Assembly: GCA_910585485.1 (NCBI GenBank)
Contig: CAJUEZ010000006.1
Location: forward strand, 1 to 64,000
Origin: an uncultured Clostridia bacterium
GTDB lineage: Bacteria > Bacillota > Clostridia > UBA1381
DNA length: 64,000 bases
Direction of reading: 5' to 3'
Shown here: one piece after another, positions 56,626-64,000 of the stretch
How positions within the stretch are numbered: the first letter of the stretch is position 1
Layout: each line of letters opens with the position of its first letter
The notes under the pieces: generated by a model
The model's database searches: none
The model's input: the letters and a program-made list of their open reading frames with translations, nothing else
Told to the model about the DNA's origin: nothing
Position numbers and translations under genes: made by a program

Positions 56626-58060
56626 ATCCGTTGTAATGACTATTATAATAGTTATTTCTTCTTTTACACTCTCCGGATGCGAGGGAAAAGAACCGAATGA
56701 AATAGCATATATAGTAGCGCTCGGAATAGATAAAGGTGAAAATGATAATTTTGATATAACAATTCAATATGCAAATACAACGCAAATAAGCGGCGGGTCT
56801 TCGGAGGAAGGTGGAAAAAGCGGAAGCCAAATCGTTGAAAATATCACTGTAGAAGCGCCGAATATATATTCTGCGATGAGTCTTGCAAATCATGTATTAA
56901 GTAAAACTTTTTCGCTTTCGCATGCCAAACTTATAGTTTTTTCACAAGAAGTCGCAAAAGCTGGCTTGAAGGACATAGTGGAAACATTTATAAGAAGCGA
57001 GGAATTACGTCCGGATGTATACCTTGCTGTAGCATTGGATAATGCGAACAAATATCTTGAATCTGTAAATCCTGTTATGGATGTAAACCCGGCAAAGTAT
57101 TACCAGATGGTGTATGATAAGAATACACTTATAGGTATACCCGATGGTGTTGCGAAGAATTTTTTCTTTAGTGTCAAGACAGAAGACTATGATTGTTTGC
57201 TTCCGGTAGCAGGAGTTATAAGCAGCGGATCTGAGGGCAGTAACTCCGAGGGCGGTAATTCCGAGGGTGGTAACTCCGAGGGTGGCAACTCCGAGGGCGG
57301 TAATTCCGAGGGCGGCAACTCCGAGGGCGGCAACTCCGAAGGTGGTAATTCTGAAGGTGGTAACTCCGAGGGCGGTAACTCCGAGGGCGGTAATTCTGAA
57401 GGCGGTAATTCCGAGGGCGGTAATTCCGAAGAAGGAAAAAATAAAAAACAACAAGAAGCGCCTATCAATAATAAAAAGTTTGAATATAAAATGAAAAATT
57501 ATATAGGTGGACAAGCCGCTATTGAACAGAAAAATAAAAGTGAAGCTATGGGCAGCGCCGTATTTGAGGATGATAAAATGGTGGGAATGTTAGGTTCTAT
57601 AGAAACGGAAATGTTTAAACTGCTTATTGGTGACTATAAGTATAGTTATTTAACGCTTTATAATGAAAAAACTCCCGAAAGTCCTGTAACAGTAAAGGCA
57701 ATTAAGGAAAGAAGACCAAAATATAGACTGGATAAAGACGAAAAGAAAATATATATAGAACTTTTTATCGAAGGTGATATATACTCCTTACCTGCCGACT
57801 ACAATATAGAAGACAATATTGAGAACTTTGAAAAAAATTCAAAAAAATATATAGAAAACGCGGGAAAAGAATTTATGACACAGTTTATGGAAGAATATGA
57901 CAGCGACATATTCCGCCTTAAGGAAAAAGCAAAAGGAGAATTTCTTACAAACGAAGAATATGAAGAATATAAGAAAACAGTGAATTTTAGAGAGTATGAT
58001 ATAAATATTGACGTTAATTTCCAAATAAGACGGACAGGATTGGTGGTTAGAGAAAAATAA
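56612..58060 (+). CDS. gerAC: Spore germinant receptor lipoprotein subunit C with Glu-Gly-Gly-Asn-Ser repeats
   Basis: 482 residues. Signal peptide and lipobox FTLSGC, so Cys at about 23 is lipidated. Domain 1 [32 protein letters not shown] and [16 protein letters not shown]; domain 3 with ANTT-like C-terminal helices ([40 protein letters not shown]). Between them, residues about 208-272, is a repeat of the five residues E-G-G-N-S, absent from typical GerAC (about 370-400 residues), explaining the larger size. Start overlaps gerAB. Confidence 0.92.
   Translation: MKKFKSVVMTIIIVISSFTLSGCEGKEPNEIAYIVALGIDKGENDNFDITIQYANTTQISGGSSEEGGKSGSQIVENITVEAPNIYSAMSLANHVLSKTFSLSHAKLIVFSQEVAKAGLKDIVETFIRSEELRPDVYLAVALDNANKYLESVNPVMDVNPAKYYQMVYDKNTLIGIPDGVAKNFFFSVKTEDYDCLLPVAGVISSGSEGSNSEGGNSEGGNSEGGNSEGGNSEGGNSEGGNSEGGNSEGGNSEGGNSEGGNSEGGNSEGGNSEEGKNKKQQEAPINNKKFEYKMKNYIGGQAAIEQKNKSEAMGSAVFEDDKMVGMLGSIETEMFKLLIGDYKYSYLTLYNEKTPESPVTVKAIKERRPKYRLDKDEKKIYIELFIEGDIYSLPADYNIEDNIENFEKNSKKYIENAGKEFMTQFMEEYDSDIFRLKEKAKGEFLTNEEYEEYKKTVNFREYDINIDVNFQIRRTGLVVREK
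57233..57427 (+). repeat. 13 x 15-bp in-frame tandem repeat in gerAC
   Basis: One variant unit (E-G-S-N-S) and twelve E-G-G-N-S units. Units differ only at third positions (GAG/GAA, GGC/GGT, AAT/AAC, TCC/TCT), so the peptide is kept while DNA identity has drifted. The copy number is an obvious site for slippage, always in frame. Confidence 0.95.
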
Positions 58061-58227
58061 TGTTAAATAAAGTAATAGCTATAATTGTAATATTAATTTG
58101 TACTGTCAGAATAATAGGATATGGAGTTTACACAATAAGAATAAAAAACATAACAGGCGGGCTCGGTTTATTTTTAATGGCTTTGTTTGTTGCCTCGTCA
58201 TCAGTTTTCTTTCTTACTGTAAAATAA
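58060..58227 (+). CDS. 55-residue two-helix membrane protein, candidate germinant receptor D subunit
   Basis: ATG at 58060 overlaps the gerAC stop as TAATG. Product: hydrophobic helix 1 (VIAIIVILICTVRIIGYGVY), a short basic loop (TIRIKNITGG) and hydrophobic helix 2 (LGLFLMALFVASSSVFFLTV), ending in Lys. Small two-helix D proteins are known downstream of some Bacillus ger operons; size, topology and position agree, sequence identity was not tested. No strong Shine-Dalgarno, so coupling to gerAC is likely. Confidence 0.7.
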   Translation: MLNKVIAIIVILICTVRIIGYGVYTIRIKNITGGLGLFLMALFVASSSVFFLTVK

Positions 58228-58279
58228 TGGCTTGAAAAAATCATCTCATGAGTATATAATTAGCTTGTGAGGTGATTTT

Positions 58280-58771
58280 TTGGACAAACTTAGAACATGT
58301 TTTTTTACAGGACATCGAAGAATAGCAAAAGAAAAGATTGAAACAGTAAAGAAAAAAATAACAGAGCATATTGAAACGCTTATAATAAAGTATGATGTCA
58401 AGAATTTTATATCAGGCGGTGCGTTGGGGTTTGACACTCTTGCGGCGGAAATGGTTATTGAAATGAGAGAGAAATATCCTCATATAAAATTATTGATGTA
58501 CCTTCCCTGTTACGGTCAAAGTAAAAAATGGACAAGTAATTATCAGTATCGTTATAGACTTATTATATCAAAGGCTGATGAAGTAAAGTTTGTAACGAAG
58601 GAGGAATACACGGAAGACTGTATGAAACTGAGAAATTTAGAAATGATAAAAGACGCGTTTTTCTGTATTTCTTTTTGTCTTGTGTCTTCAAGCGGAACAG
58701 GATTCACAATTCGTAATGCCGAAGCTGTCGGCACAAAAATAATAAACATAGCGGACGATATATATGATTAA
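58280..58771 (+). CDS. SLOG-fold protein (DUF1273/YpsA-like)
   Basis: 163 residues. CFFTGHRRIAKEKI at the N-terminus and ISGGALGFDTLAAEMVIEM near residue 45, the Gly-rich nucleotide-binding pattern of the SLOG/LOG superfamily; GTGFTIRNAEAVGTKIINI near the end. YpsA relatives affect cell division in Bacillus, and other SLOG proteins sense nucleotide signals; role here unknown. The TTG start follows GAGGTGAT. Separate from the gerA operon by 52 bases. Confidence 0.82.
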   Translation: MDKLRTCFFTGHRRIAKEKIETVKKKITEHIETLIIKYDVKNFISGGALGFDTLAAEMVIEMREKYPHIKLLMYLPCYGQSKKWTSNYQYRYRLIISKADEVKFVTKEEYTEDCMKLRNLEMIKDAFFCISFCLVSSSGTGFTIRNAEAVGTKIINIADDIYD

Positions 58772-58891
58772 ACATTTGCAAAAAGTTTTTTGCGTGTGTT
58801 TTTTTATTTTTGTAAACATCTAAATTTTATATTCCATTATTTTAAATCTTGTGCTATAATAAAAGAAATGAAATTGAATGGAGAGATTACC

Positions 58892-60082
58892 ATGCTTACA
58901 GGGAAAACAGTGCTGCTGGGAGTTACGGGAAGTATTGCGGCATACAAGATTGTAAATTTGGCGCGTATGCTTGTTAAGCTTAACTGTAATGTGCATGTTC
59001 TCATGACACAAAACGCTGCGAATTTTATAAATCCCATAACTTTTGAAACACTCACAAAGCATAAATGCCTTATAGATACATTTGACAGAAATTTTGAATA
59101 CAGTGTGGAGCATGTTGCGCTTGCAAAAGCGGCTGACGTGGTTATGATTGCGCCCGCAAGTGCGAATGTGATAGGTAAAATTGCTAACGGTGTTGCGGAC
59201 GATATGCTGACAACGACGGTTATGGCATGTCCGTGTAAAAAAATAGTGTCTCCCGCAATGAATCATAACATGTTCCACAATCCTATTGTTCAGGATAATA
59301 TTGCAAAGTTAAAACATTACGGATACGAGATTGTCGAGCCGGCACACGGTATGCTTGCAAACGGAGATTTGGGTGACGGCAGAATGCCCGATGAGAAGCT
59401 GTTGCTTGAATATATTTTAAAAGAGATTGCTTTTGATAAGGATATGATAGGTAAAAGAGTGCTTGTAACAGCGGGAGCCACAATCGAAAAAATTGATCCC
59501 GTACGTTATATAACAAATCATTCAAGCGGAAAAATGGGATTCGCTCTTGCGAAAAATGCTATGCTGCGAGGAGCGGACGTGACGCTTGTAATGGGTAAAT
59601 GCGAAAGTGAACCGCCTGTGTTTGTAAATGTTATTCGTGTAACGAGCGCGGAAGAGATGTATAACGCGGTAACGCGCGAGGCGGATAATGCGGATATAAT
59701 CGTAAAATCAGCGGCGGTGGCGGATTACCGTCCTGTGACTGTTGCTTCAGAAAAGATAAAGAAAAATGACAACAATACAGCGATTGAACTTGAACGCACA
59801 AAGGATATTTTAAGAACAATCGGTGAAAACAAGAAAAGCGGTCAGTTTATTTGCGGATTTTCAATGGAAACCGAAAATTTGATTGAAAATTCGCGCAAAA
59901 AGCTTGTAAGCAAAAATGCGGATATGATTGTCGCGAATAATCTTAAAGAAGATGGTGCCGGATTTGGCGGTGATACAAATATTGTCACCCTGATTACGGC
60001 TGATGATGTCCTTTCTCTTGATAAAATGACAAAAGAAAAAGTCGCGGAAAAGATTTTTGATTTTATATTAAAAAGGAACTAA
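58892..60082 (+). CDS. coaBC: Bifunctional phosphopantothenoylcysteine decarboxylase/synthetase
   Basis: 396 residues, two steps of coenzyme A synthesis. CoaC half: VTGSIAAYK near residue 10, active region EHVALAKAADVVMIAPASAN near 75, and PAMNHNMF. CoaB half from about 190: VLVTAGATIEKIDPVRYITN and NHSSGKMGFALA, then IIVKSAAVADYRP and GFSMETENL. ATG at 58892 follows GGAGAG; the longer frame from 58790 is rejected, and an ATG at 58868 is possible. GC content is again that of the left part of the window. Confidence 0.97.
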   Translation: MLTGKTVLLGVTGSIAAYKIVNLARMLVKLNCNVHVLMTQNAANFINPITFETLTKHKCLIDTFDRNFEYSVEHVALAKAADVVMIAPASANVIGKIANGVADDMLTTTVMACPCKKIVSPAMNHNMFHNPIVQDNIAKLKHYGYEIVEPAHGMLANGDLGDGRMPDEKLLLEYILKEIAFDKDMIGKRVLVTAGATIEKIDPVRYITNHSSGKMGFALAKNAMLRGADVTLVMGKCESEPPVFVNVIRVTSAEEMYNAVTREADNADIIVKSAAVADYRPVTVASEKIKKNDNNTAIELERTKDILRTIGENKKSGQFICGFSMETENLIENSRKKLVSKNADMIVANNLKEDGAGFGGDTNIVTLITADDVLSLDKMTKEKVAEKIFDFILKRN

Positions 60083-60084
60083 TT

Positions 60085-61065
60085 ATGTACGGATACGAAA
60101 TATTTCATGATGAATTGATGAAAAACTTAATAGAGTCGGTACACCTTGGACAAAACTCGCATGCGTATATCTTTGAAGGAAAAAAAGGACTTGGAAAACA
60201 TAATGCGGCGCGTCTTTTCGCGGCGGCGCTGACATGTTCCAATACAGATATAGCTCCGTGTGGTGCATGTCATTCTTGCACACTTGCAAAAGCGGATACA
60301 AATCCTGATATTATATATGTGAGTCCGAAAAAAGATAAAAAAAGTATTGGCGCTGATGATATGCGCGAGTTGGAGGAAGATGTGGCAGTTAAGCCGTTTA
60401 GTTTCTCTCATAAAGTGTATATCATTGAAGATGGCGCGCTGCTTACAGAACAGGCGCAAAACACTTTTTTGAAGACATTTGAAGAACCTCCCGAATATGC
60501 GGTATTTATTATAGTGATTGAAAAATCAACAATTTTGTTACCTACTATTTTGTCGAGATTTACAACGGTGCATTTTTCAGAAGTGTCTGATAGTATCATG
60601 AAAAAGTATATCATGGATAAATATCCCGATGAACAAGAAAGGCTTCCCTTTCTTATAAAATATTGCGGAGGCGTTCCCAAAATAGCTGATAGTGTAATTA
60701 ATGACGGAGATTTTGATTCACTTCGCTCGGGCGCGTTGGAAAAATTGTTTTCACTTATTTCAACGGATAAGCTATCATCATTTACCCTTCAAAACTATCT
60801 CGATGAAAATAAAGAAAAAGCGGATATTATATTTGATTTTTGGCTGTCGTTTTTAAGAGATATTATATTGATTCAGACAGCCGCGAGCGAGGAGATAATA
60901 AACATTGATAAAAAAGATAGTCTGATGCAGGCAGCTGTAAAAATTAATTCGCAAAATGCGGTTCATATTTCAGACAAAATTATAAATGCTGAAAAAATGC
61001 TTTCACGGTATGTAAATATTAAAGCAATATCTATGTGGTTGGGACTAAATACGACAAAAATATAA
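60085..61065 (+). CDS. holB: DNA polymerase III delta' subunit
   Basis: 326 residues. Walker A-like GKKGLGKHNAARL near residue 33, zinc module CSNTDIAPCGACHSC near 50-70, and TFLKTFEEPPEYAVFII near 130, the clamp-loader signature. No intact Walker B catalysis is needed for this subunit. Begins 2 bases after coaBC with AAGGAAC upstream, so the two are cotranscribed. Confidence 0.92.
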   Translation: MYGYEIFHDELMKNLIESVHLGQNSHAYIFEGKKGLGKHNAARLFAAALTCSNTDIAPCGACHSCTLAKADTNPDIIYVSPKKDKKSIGADDMRELEEDVAVKPFSFSHKVYIIEDGALLTEQAQNTFLKTFEEPPEYAVFIIVIEKSTILLPTILSRFTTVHFSEVSDSIMKKYIMDKYPDEQERLPFLIKYCGGVPKIADSVINDGDFDSLRSGALEKLFSLISTDKLSSFTLQNYLDENKEKADIIFDFWLSFLRDIILIQTAASEEIINIDKKDSLMQAAVKINSQNAVHISDKIINAEKMLSRYVNIKAISMWLGLNTTKI

Positions 61066-61100
61066 AAAAATTGATATTATTACTGATTTTTCCTTTTTTA

Positions 61101-61129
61101 TTGACAAAATATAACTTTTATGGTATAAT
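61101..61129 (+). promoter_or_regulatory. Promoter of the abrB-like gene
   Basis: Consensus TTGACA (61101-61106), 17-base spacer, TATAAT (61124-61129); 35 bases before the start codon. Confidence 0.92.
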
Positions 61130-61164
61130 CAGTTTAGCGTTCAGAATCAAAGGAGGATAATATT

Positions 61165-61416
61165 ATGAAATCAGTAGGCATTGTAAGAAAAGTGGATGAG
61201 CTCGGAAGAATTGTTATTCCCGTTGAGCTAAGAAGAAAATTTGATATTGATATTAAAGATTCTATGGAGATTTATACAGATGAAGATTGTATAATTCTTA
61301 AGAAGTATGAACCATCATGCATCTTCTGCGGTGACGCAAAGAATATTTTTCAGTTTAATGGAAAGAACATATGCCCAAGCTGTGCAAAATCAATAGAAGG
61401 TTTTGTAAAAGAATAA
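61165..61416 (+). CDS. AbrB-family transcriptional regulator with zinc ribbon
   Basis: 83 residues. N-terminal swapped-hairpin domain KSVGIVRKVDELGRIVIPVE (residues 2-21) as in AbrB, Abh and SpoVT. The C-terminus is not the AbrB multimer domain but a zinc-ribbon-like pair Cys52-x2-Cys55 and Cys70-x2-Cys73. Such proteins govern transition-state and sporulation genes. Strong promoter and AAAGGAGG site suggest high expression. Monocistronic. Confidence 0.9.
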   Translation: MKSVGIVRKVDELGRIVIPVELRRKFDIDIKDSMEIYTDEDCIILKKYEPSCIFCGDAKNIFQFNGKNICPSCAKSIEGFVKE

Positions 61417-61431
61417 AGTAGGAATGAAAAG

Positions 61432-61458
61432 TACCGTCTGTAAAGGCGGTATTTTTTT
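61432..61458 (+). terminator. Terminator of the abrB-like gene
   Basis: TACCGTC-TGTAAA-GGCGGTA followed by T7, 15 bases past the stop. Confidence 0.88.
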
Positions 61459-61528
61459 GTGTAAAGAAAACCTTTTCTCCGATAAAAGCAATCAAGGATT
61501 TATTCAGCTTCTAAAAATATTCTGAAAC

Positions 61529-61561
61529 AAAAAAGGATATTACATAAGTAATATCCTTTTT
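61529..61561 (-). terminator. Terminator after tuf
   Basis: AAAAAGGATATTAC/GTAATATCCTTTTTT with a four-base loop, 16 bases past the tuf stop on the minus strand. Confidence 0.9.
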
Positions 61562-61577
61562 GAAATCTCAATAATAA

Positions 61578-62780
61578 TTAACCTTCAACTTCAGAAACGA
61601 CACCTGAACCAACTGTTCTGCCGCCTTCACGAATAGCGAAACGAAGTCCCTTTTCGATAGCGATTGGTGTAATAAGTTCAACCTTCATCTTTACGTTATC
61701 GCCAGGCATGCACATTTCTGTGCCTTCCGGAAGAGTGATAACGCCTGTAACGTCAGTTGTTCTGAAATAGAACTGAGGTCTGTAGTTGTTGAAGAATGGT
61801 GTATGACGACCACCTTCGTCCTTAGTAAGAACATAAACCTCGCCTGTGAACTTTGTGTGAGGATTGATTGTGCCCGGCTTTGAAAGAACCTGACCTCTTT
61901 CAATCTCGTCTCTCTGAACACCACGAAGAAGTGCACCGATGTTATCACCTGCTTCTGCATAATCAAGAAGCTTTCTGAACATTTCGATACCTGTAACAAC
62001 GACCTTTCTTCTCTCGTCTGTAAGACCAACGATTTCAACTTCGTCGTTAAGGTTTAACTGACCTCTTTCAACTCTACCTGTAGCAACTGTACCACGGCCT
62101 GTGATTGAGAAGATATCCTCGATAGGCATAAGGAACGGAAGATCAGCCTTTCTTTCCGGTGTCGGAATGTAGCTGTCTACTGCTTCCATAAGGTCAAGAA
62201 TACACTTGTACTCAGGAGCGTTTATATCTGTAGAAGATGACTCAAGAACCTGAAGAGCTGAACCTGAAACGATTGGTGTATCGTCACCAGGGAATTCATA
62301 CTCTGAAAGAAGGTCTCTGATTTCCATTTCAACAAGTTCAAGAAGTTCGTCATCGTCAACCTGGTCTCTCTTATTCATGAATACTACGATATAAGGAACG
62401 CCAACCTGACGAGATAGAAGAATATGCTCTCTTGTCTGAGGCATAGGACCGTCAGCTGCTGAAACAACAAGGATAGCGCCGTCCATCTGAGCAGCACCTG
62501 TGATCATGTTCTTAACGTAGTCAGCATGTCCCGGACAGTCAACGTGAGCGTAGTGACGGTTGTCTGTCTCATACTCAACGTGAGCTGTTGAAATTGTGAT
62601 ACCTCTTTCTCTTTCCTCAGGAGCCTTATCGATCATGTCATAAGCCTCGAACTGAGCCTGACCCTTAAGAGCCAATACCTTTGTGATAGCCGCTGTAAGT
62701 GTTGTCTTACCATGGTCAACGTGACCGATAGTACCAATGTTTACGTGCGGCTTATTTCTTTCGAATTTCTCTTTTGCCAT
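61578..62780 (-). CDS. tuf: Elongation factor Tu
   Basis: 400 residues. G1 GHVDHGKTT near residue 19, switch region [14 protein letters not shown]3 [13 protein letters not shown]4 NKRD (usually NKCD or NKXD) and SGSAL; domains II and III complete with [18 protein letters not shown]. Delivers aminoacyl-tRNA to the ribosome. ATG with AAGGAGG. Own promoter upstream, though it follows fusA in the usual order. Confidence 0.98.
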   Translation of the reverse strand: MAKEKFERNKPHVNIGTIGHVDHGKTTLTAAITKVLALKGQAQFEAYDMIDKAPEERERGITISTAHVEYETDNRHYAHVDCPGHADYVKNMITGAAQMDGAILVVSAADGPMPQTREHILLSRQVGVPYIVVFMNKRDQVDDDELLELVEMEIRDLLSEYEFPGDDTPIVSGSALQVLESSSTDINAPEYKCILDLMEAVDSYIPTPERKADLPFLMPIEDIFSITGRGTVATGRVERGQLNLNDEVEIVGLTDERRKVVVTGIEMFRKLLDYAEAGDNIGALLRGVQRDEIERGQVLSKPGTINPHTKFTGEVYVLTKDEGGRHTPFFNNYRPQFYFRTTDVTGVITLPEGTEMCMPGDNVKMKVELITPIAIEKGLRFAIREGGRTVGSGVVSEVEG

Positions 62781-62826
62781 TGTAAAAATTCCTCCTTAAA
62801 ATAAATATAATTACACTAATAAAATT

Positions 62827-62855
62827 ATTGTACATTCTTTTGCTGAAAAAATCAA
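62827..62855 (-). promoter_or_regulatory. Promoter of tuf
   Basis: Minus-strand TTGATT (62850-62855), 17-base spacer, TACAAT (62827-62832), between fusA and tuf, so tuf can be expressed apart from fusA. Confidence 0.7.
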
Positions 62856-62978
62856 GTATTTTTTCAAATATTTTATAAATATTTCAATAATTAACAAACT
62901 GTTTTCCGTATTCATATATTAAATACTATTTAAGCCGCGGATTACGAGAATTAATCCCGAATCAGCGAAATAATTCAA

Positions 62979-64000
62979 TTAGTTTGATTTTGAACGTTCA
63001 TTCATGATGCTTTCCTGGATAGATCTCGGAACTTCGCTGTAATGTGAAGGTTCCATTGAATACTGTCCACGACCCTGTGTACCTGAACGAAGTACGGTTG
63101 CATAACCGAACATTTCCGCCAGCGGAACGTCTGCTGTTACCTGAGTAACACCGCCGCTGCGTGATTCTTGTGATTTAACCATGCCACGTCTTGATGAAAG
63201 GTCGCCGATAACGAAACCAAGATAGTCATCAGGAACTATAACGTTTACAAGCATGATAGGCTCCTTAATAACAGGGTCTGCCTTCTTCATACCTTCCTTG
63301 AACGCCATAGAAGCGGCAATCTTAAATGCCATTTCAGATGAGTCGACTTCATGATAAGAACCATCATAAAGTGTTGCTTTAACATCAACAACGTTATAAC
63401 CTGCAAGTACACCTGACTGCATAGCGCCCTGAATACCTGCATCAACTGCCGGAATATATTCCTTAGGAATAGCACCGCCGACAATAGCGTTAACAAATTC
63501 ATATCCGCCGCCCTCTTCAAGAGGTTCAAGCTTCAATAGTACGTGACCATACTGACCCTTACCACCTGACTGACGCGCATACTTATGCTCAATGTTAACT
63601 TCTTTTCTGATTGCTTCTCTGTAAGAAACCTGAGGCTCACCAACGTTTGCCTCAACCTTAAACTCACGAAGAAGTCTGTCAACAATAATCTCAAGGTGTA
63701 ATTCACCCATACCTGCGATGATTGTCTGACCTGTTTCCTCGTCTGTATAAGTCTTGAATGTTGGGTCTTCTTCCGCAAGCTTTGCAAGAGCAATACCCAT
63801 CTTCTCCTGTCCTGCCTTAGTCTTAGGCTCGATAGCAACACGGATAACCGGTTCAGGGAAGTCCATAGACTCAAGGATGATAGGATGTTTTTCATCACAA
63901 AGTGTTTCTCCTGTTGTTGTGTTTGAAAGACCTACAGCAGCCGCTATATCGCCTGAGTAAACCACATCAAGGTCCTCTCTGTGATTAGCGTGCATCTGAA
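62979..64000 (-). CDS. fusA: Elongation factor G, C-terminal part (cut by window edge)
   Basis: The frame is open to the last base; the visible 340 residues start in domain II ([22 protein letters not shown]) and run to the stop. Domains III-V are present: [27 protein letters not shown] and [18 protein letters not shown]. The GTPase domain lies beyond the window. Translocase of the ribosome. It is followed by a 200-base gap with the tuf promoter. Confidence 0.97.
   Translation of the reverse strand, partial: QMHANHREDLDVVYSGDIAAAVGLSNTTTGETLCDEKHPIILESMDFPEPVIRVAIEPKTKAGQEKMGIALAKLAEEDPTFKTYTDEETGQTIIAGMGELHLEIIVDRLLREFKVEANVGEPQVSYREAIRKEVNIEHKYARQSGGKGQYGHVLLKLEPLEEGGGYEFVNAIVGGAIPKEYIPAVDAGIQGAMQSGVLAGYNVVDVKATLYDGSYHEVDSSEMAFKIAASMAFKEGMKKADPVIKEPIMLVNVIVPDDYLGFVIGDLSSRRGMVKSQESRSGGVTQVTADVPLAEMFGYATVLRSGTQGRGQYSMEPSHYSEVPRSIQESIMNERSKSN

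Noticed and set aside
57233..57427. Regular repeats as a CRISPR array
   Set aside because: Units are 15 bp without spacers and translate to one peptide repeat in frame with gerAC.
57005..57514. Long minus-strand frames across the gerAC repeat encoding Pro-rich or Val-Thr-rich repeats
   Set aside because: They exist only because a 15-bp repeat without stops is open in several frames; no ribosome site, and they oppose a well-supported gerAC gene.
62935..62960. Hairpin GGATTA/TAATCC after fusA as a terminator
   Set aside because: Short stem and no T run; tuf promoter follows, but termination cannot be claimed.

Overview
The window is a chromosomal segment of a spore-forming, low-GC member of the Bacillota, most likely class Clostridia. 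The evidence is spmA/spmB, a gerA-type germinant receptor operon, hemZ, the CvpA/DUF5711 and DUF4446 genes, a lysine riboswitch and SD-led minus-strand operons typical of that group. I cannot name a genus. No phage, insertion sequence, integron or CRISPR array is visible; almost everything is housekeeping.

Layout. 0.1-8.5 kb (minus): one tightly coupled operon, ecfA1-ecfA2-ecfT-truA-DUF5711-cvpA-ilvD-rho. 8.6-11.1 kb (minus): queF-queC-queD (preQ1 synthesis) and tyrA; the matching queE and folE sit on the plus strand at 26-27.5 kb. 11.3-14.3 kb: gap, a BlaI-type repressor and an RNA m5C methyltransferase. 14.4-17.5 kb: asd-dapA-dapB behind a lysine riboswitch with a clear promoter. 17.5-25 kb: a secreted CAP-domain protein, tRNA-Thr(GGT) followed by a structured trailer RNA, an orphan mini-unit, and a glycolytic run pgk-tpiA-(broken transglutaminase)-gpmI, then spmAB. 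27.5-35.1 kb: rpoB-rpoC, detached from their usual ribosomal-protein neighbours and with their own promoter and long leader. 35.2-42.6 kb: dnaD- and dnaC-type primosome genes, two exported proteins, hemZ, an MBL hydrolase and dnaN.

Origin region. dnaA-dnaN (42-44 kb), a DnaA-box and AT-rich unwinding region between them, a second dense DnaA-box cluster at 49.13-49.54 kb between trmK and serS, parAB (51.8-53.5 kb) and three parS sites (53.57, 53.62 and 55.34 kb) place this window on the replication origin. ppk-fabG and rnpB-nif3-trmK lie between the two box clusters. Minus-strand genes dominate to the left and plus-strand genes to the right of about 53.6 kb, as expected for diverging forks. 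The stretch from about 35 to 58.8 kb is visibly more AT-rich than either flank.

53.7-58.2 kb: the gerA operon (gerAA, gerAB, gerAC and an unlisted 55-residue two-membrane-segment gene). gerAA and gerAB are separated by a leader with competing inverted repeats overlapping the gerAB start, and gerAC carries a 13-unit 15-bp in-frame repeat. 58.3-61.4 kb: a SLOG-fold protein, coaBC, holB and an AbrB-type regulator with a zinc ribbon. 61.5-64 kb (minus): tuf and the 3' two-fifths or so of fusA, cut by the window edge.

The most unusual items are the gerAA-gerAB switch-like leader, the bipartite origin around ppk/rnpB, the doubly transcribed structured region upstream of rpoB, the single TGA replacing a conserved Trp in a transglutaminase, and a lipoprotein built from four 11-residue repeats.
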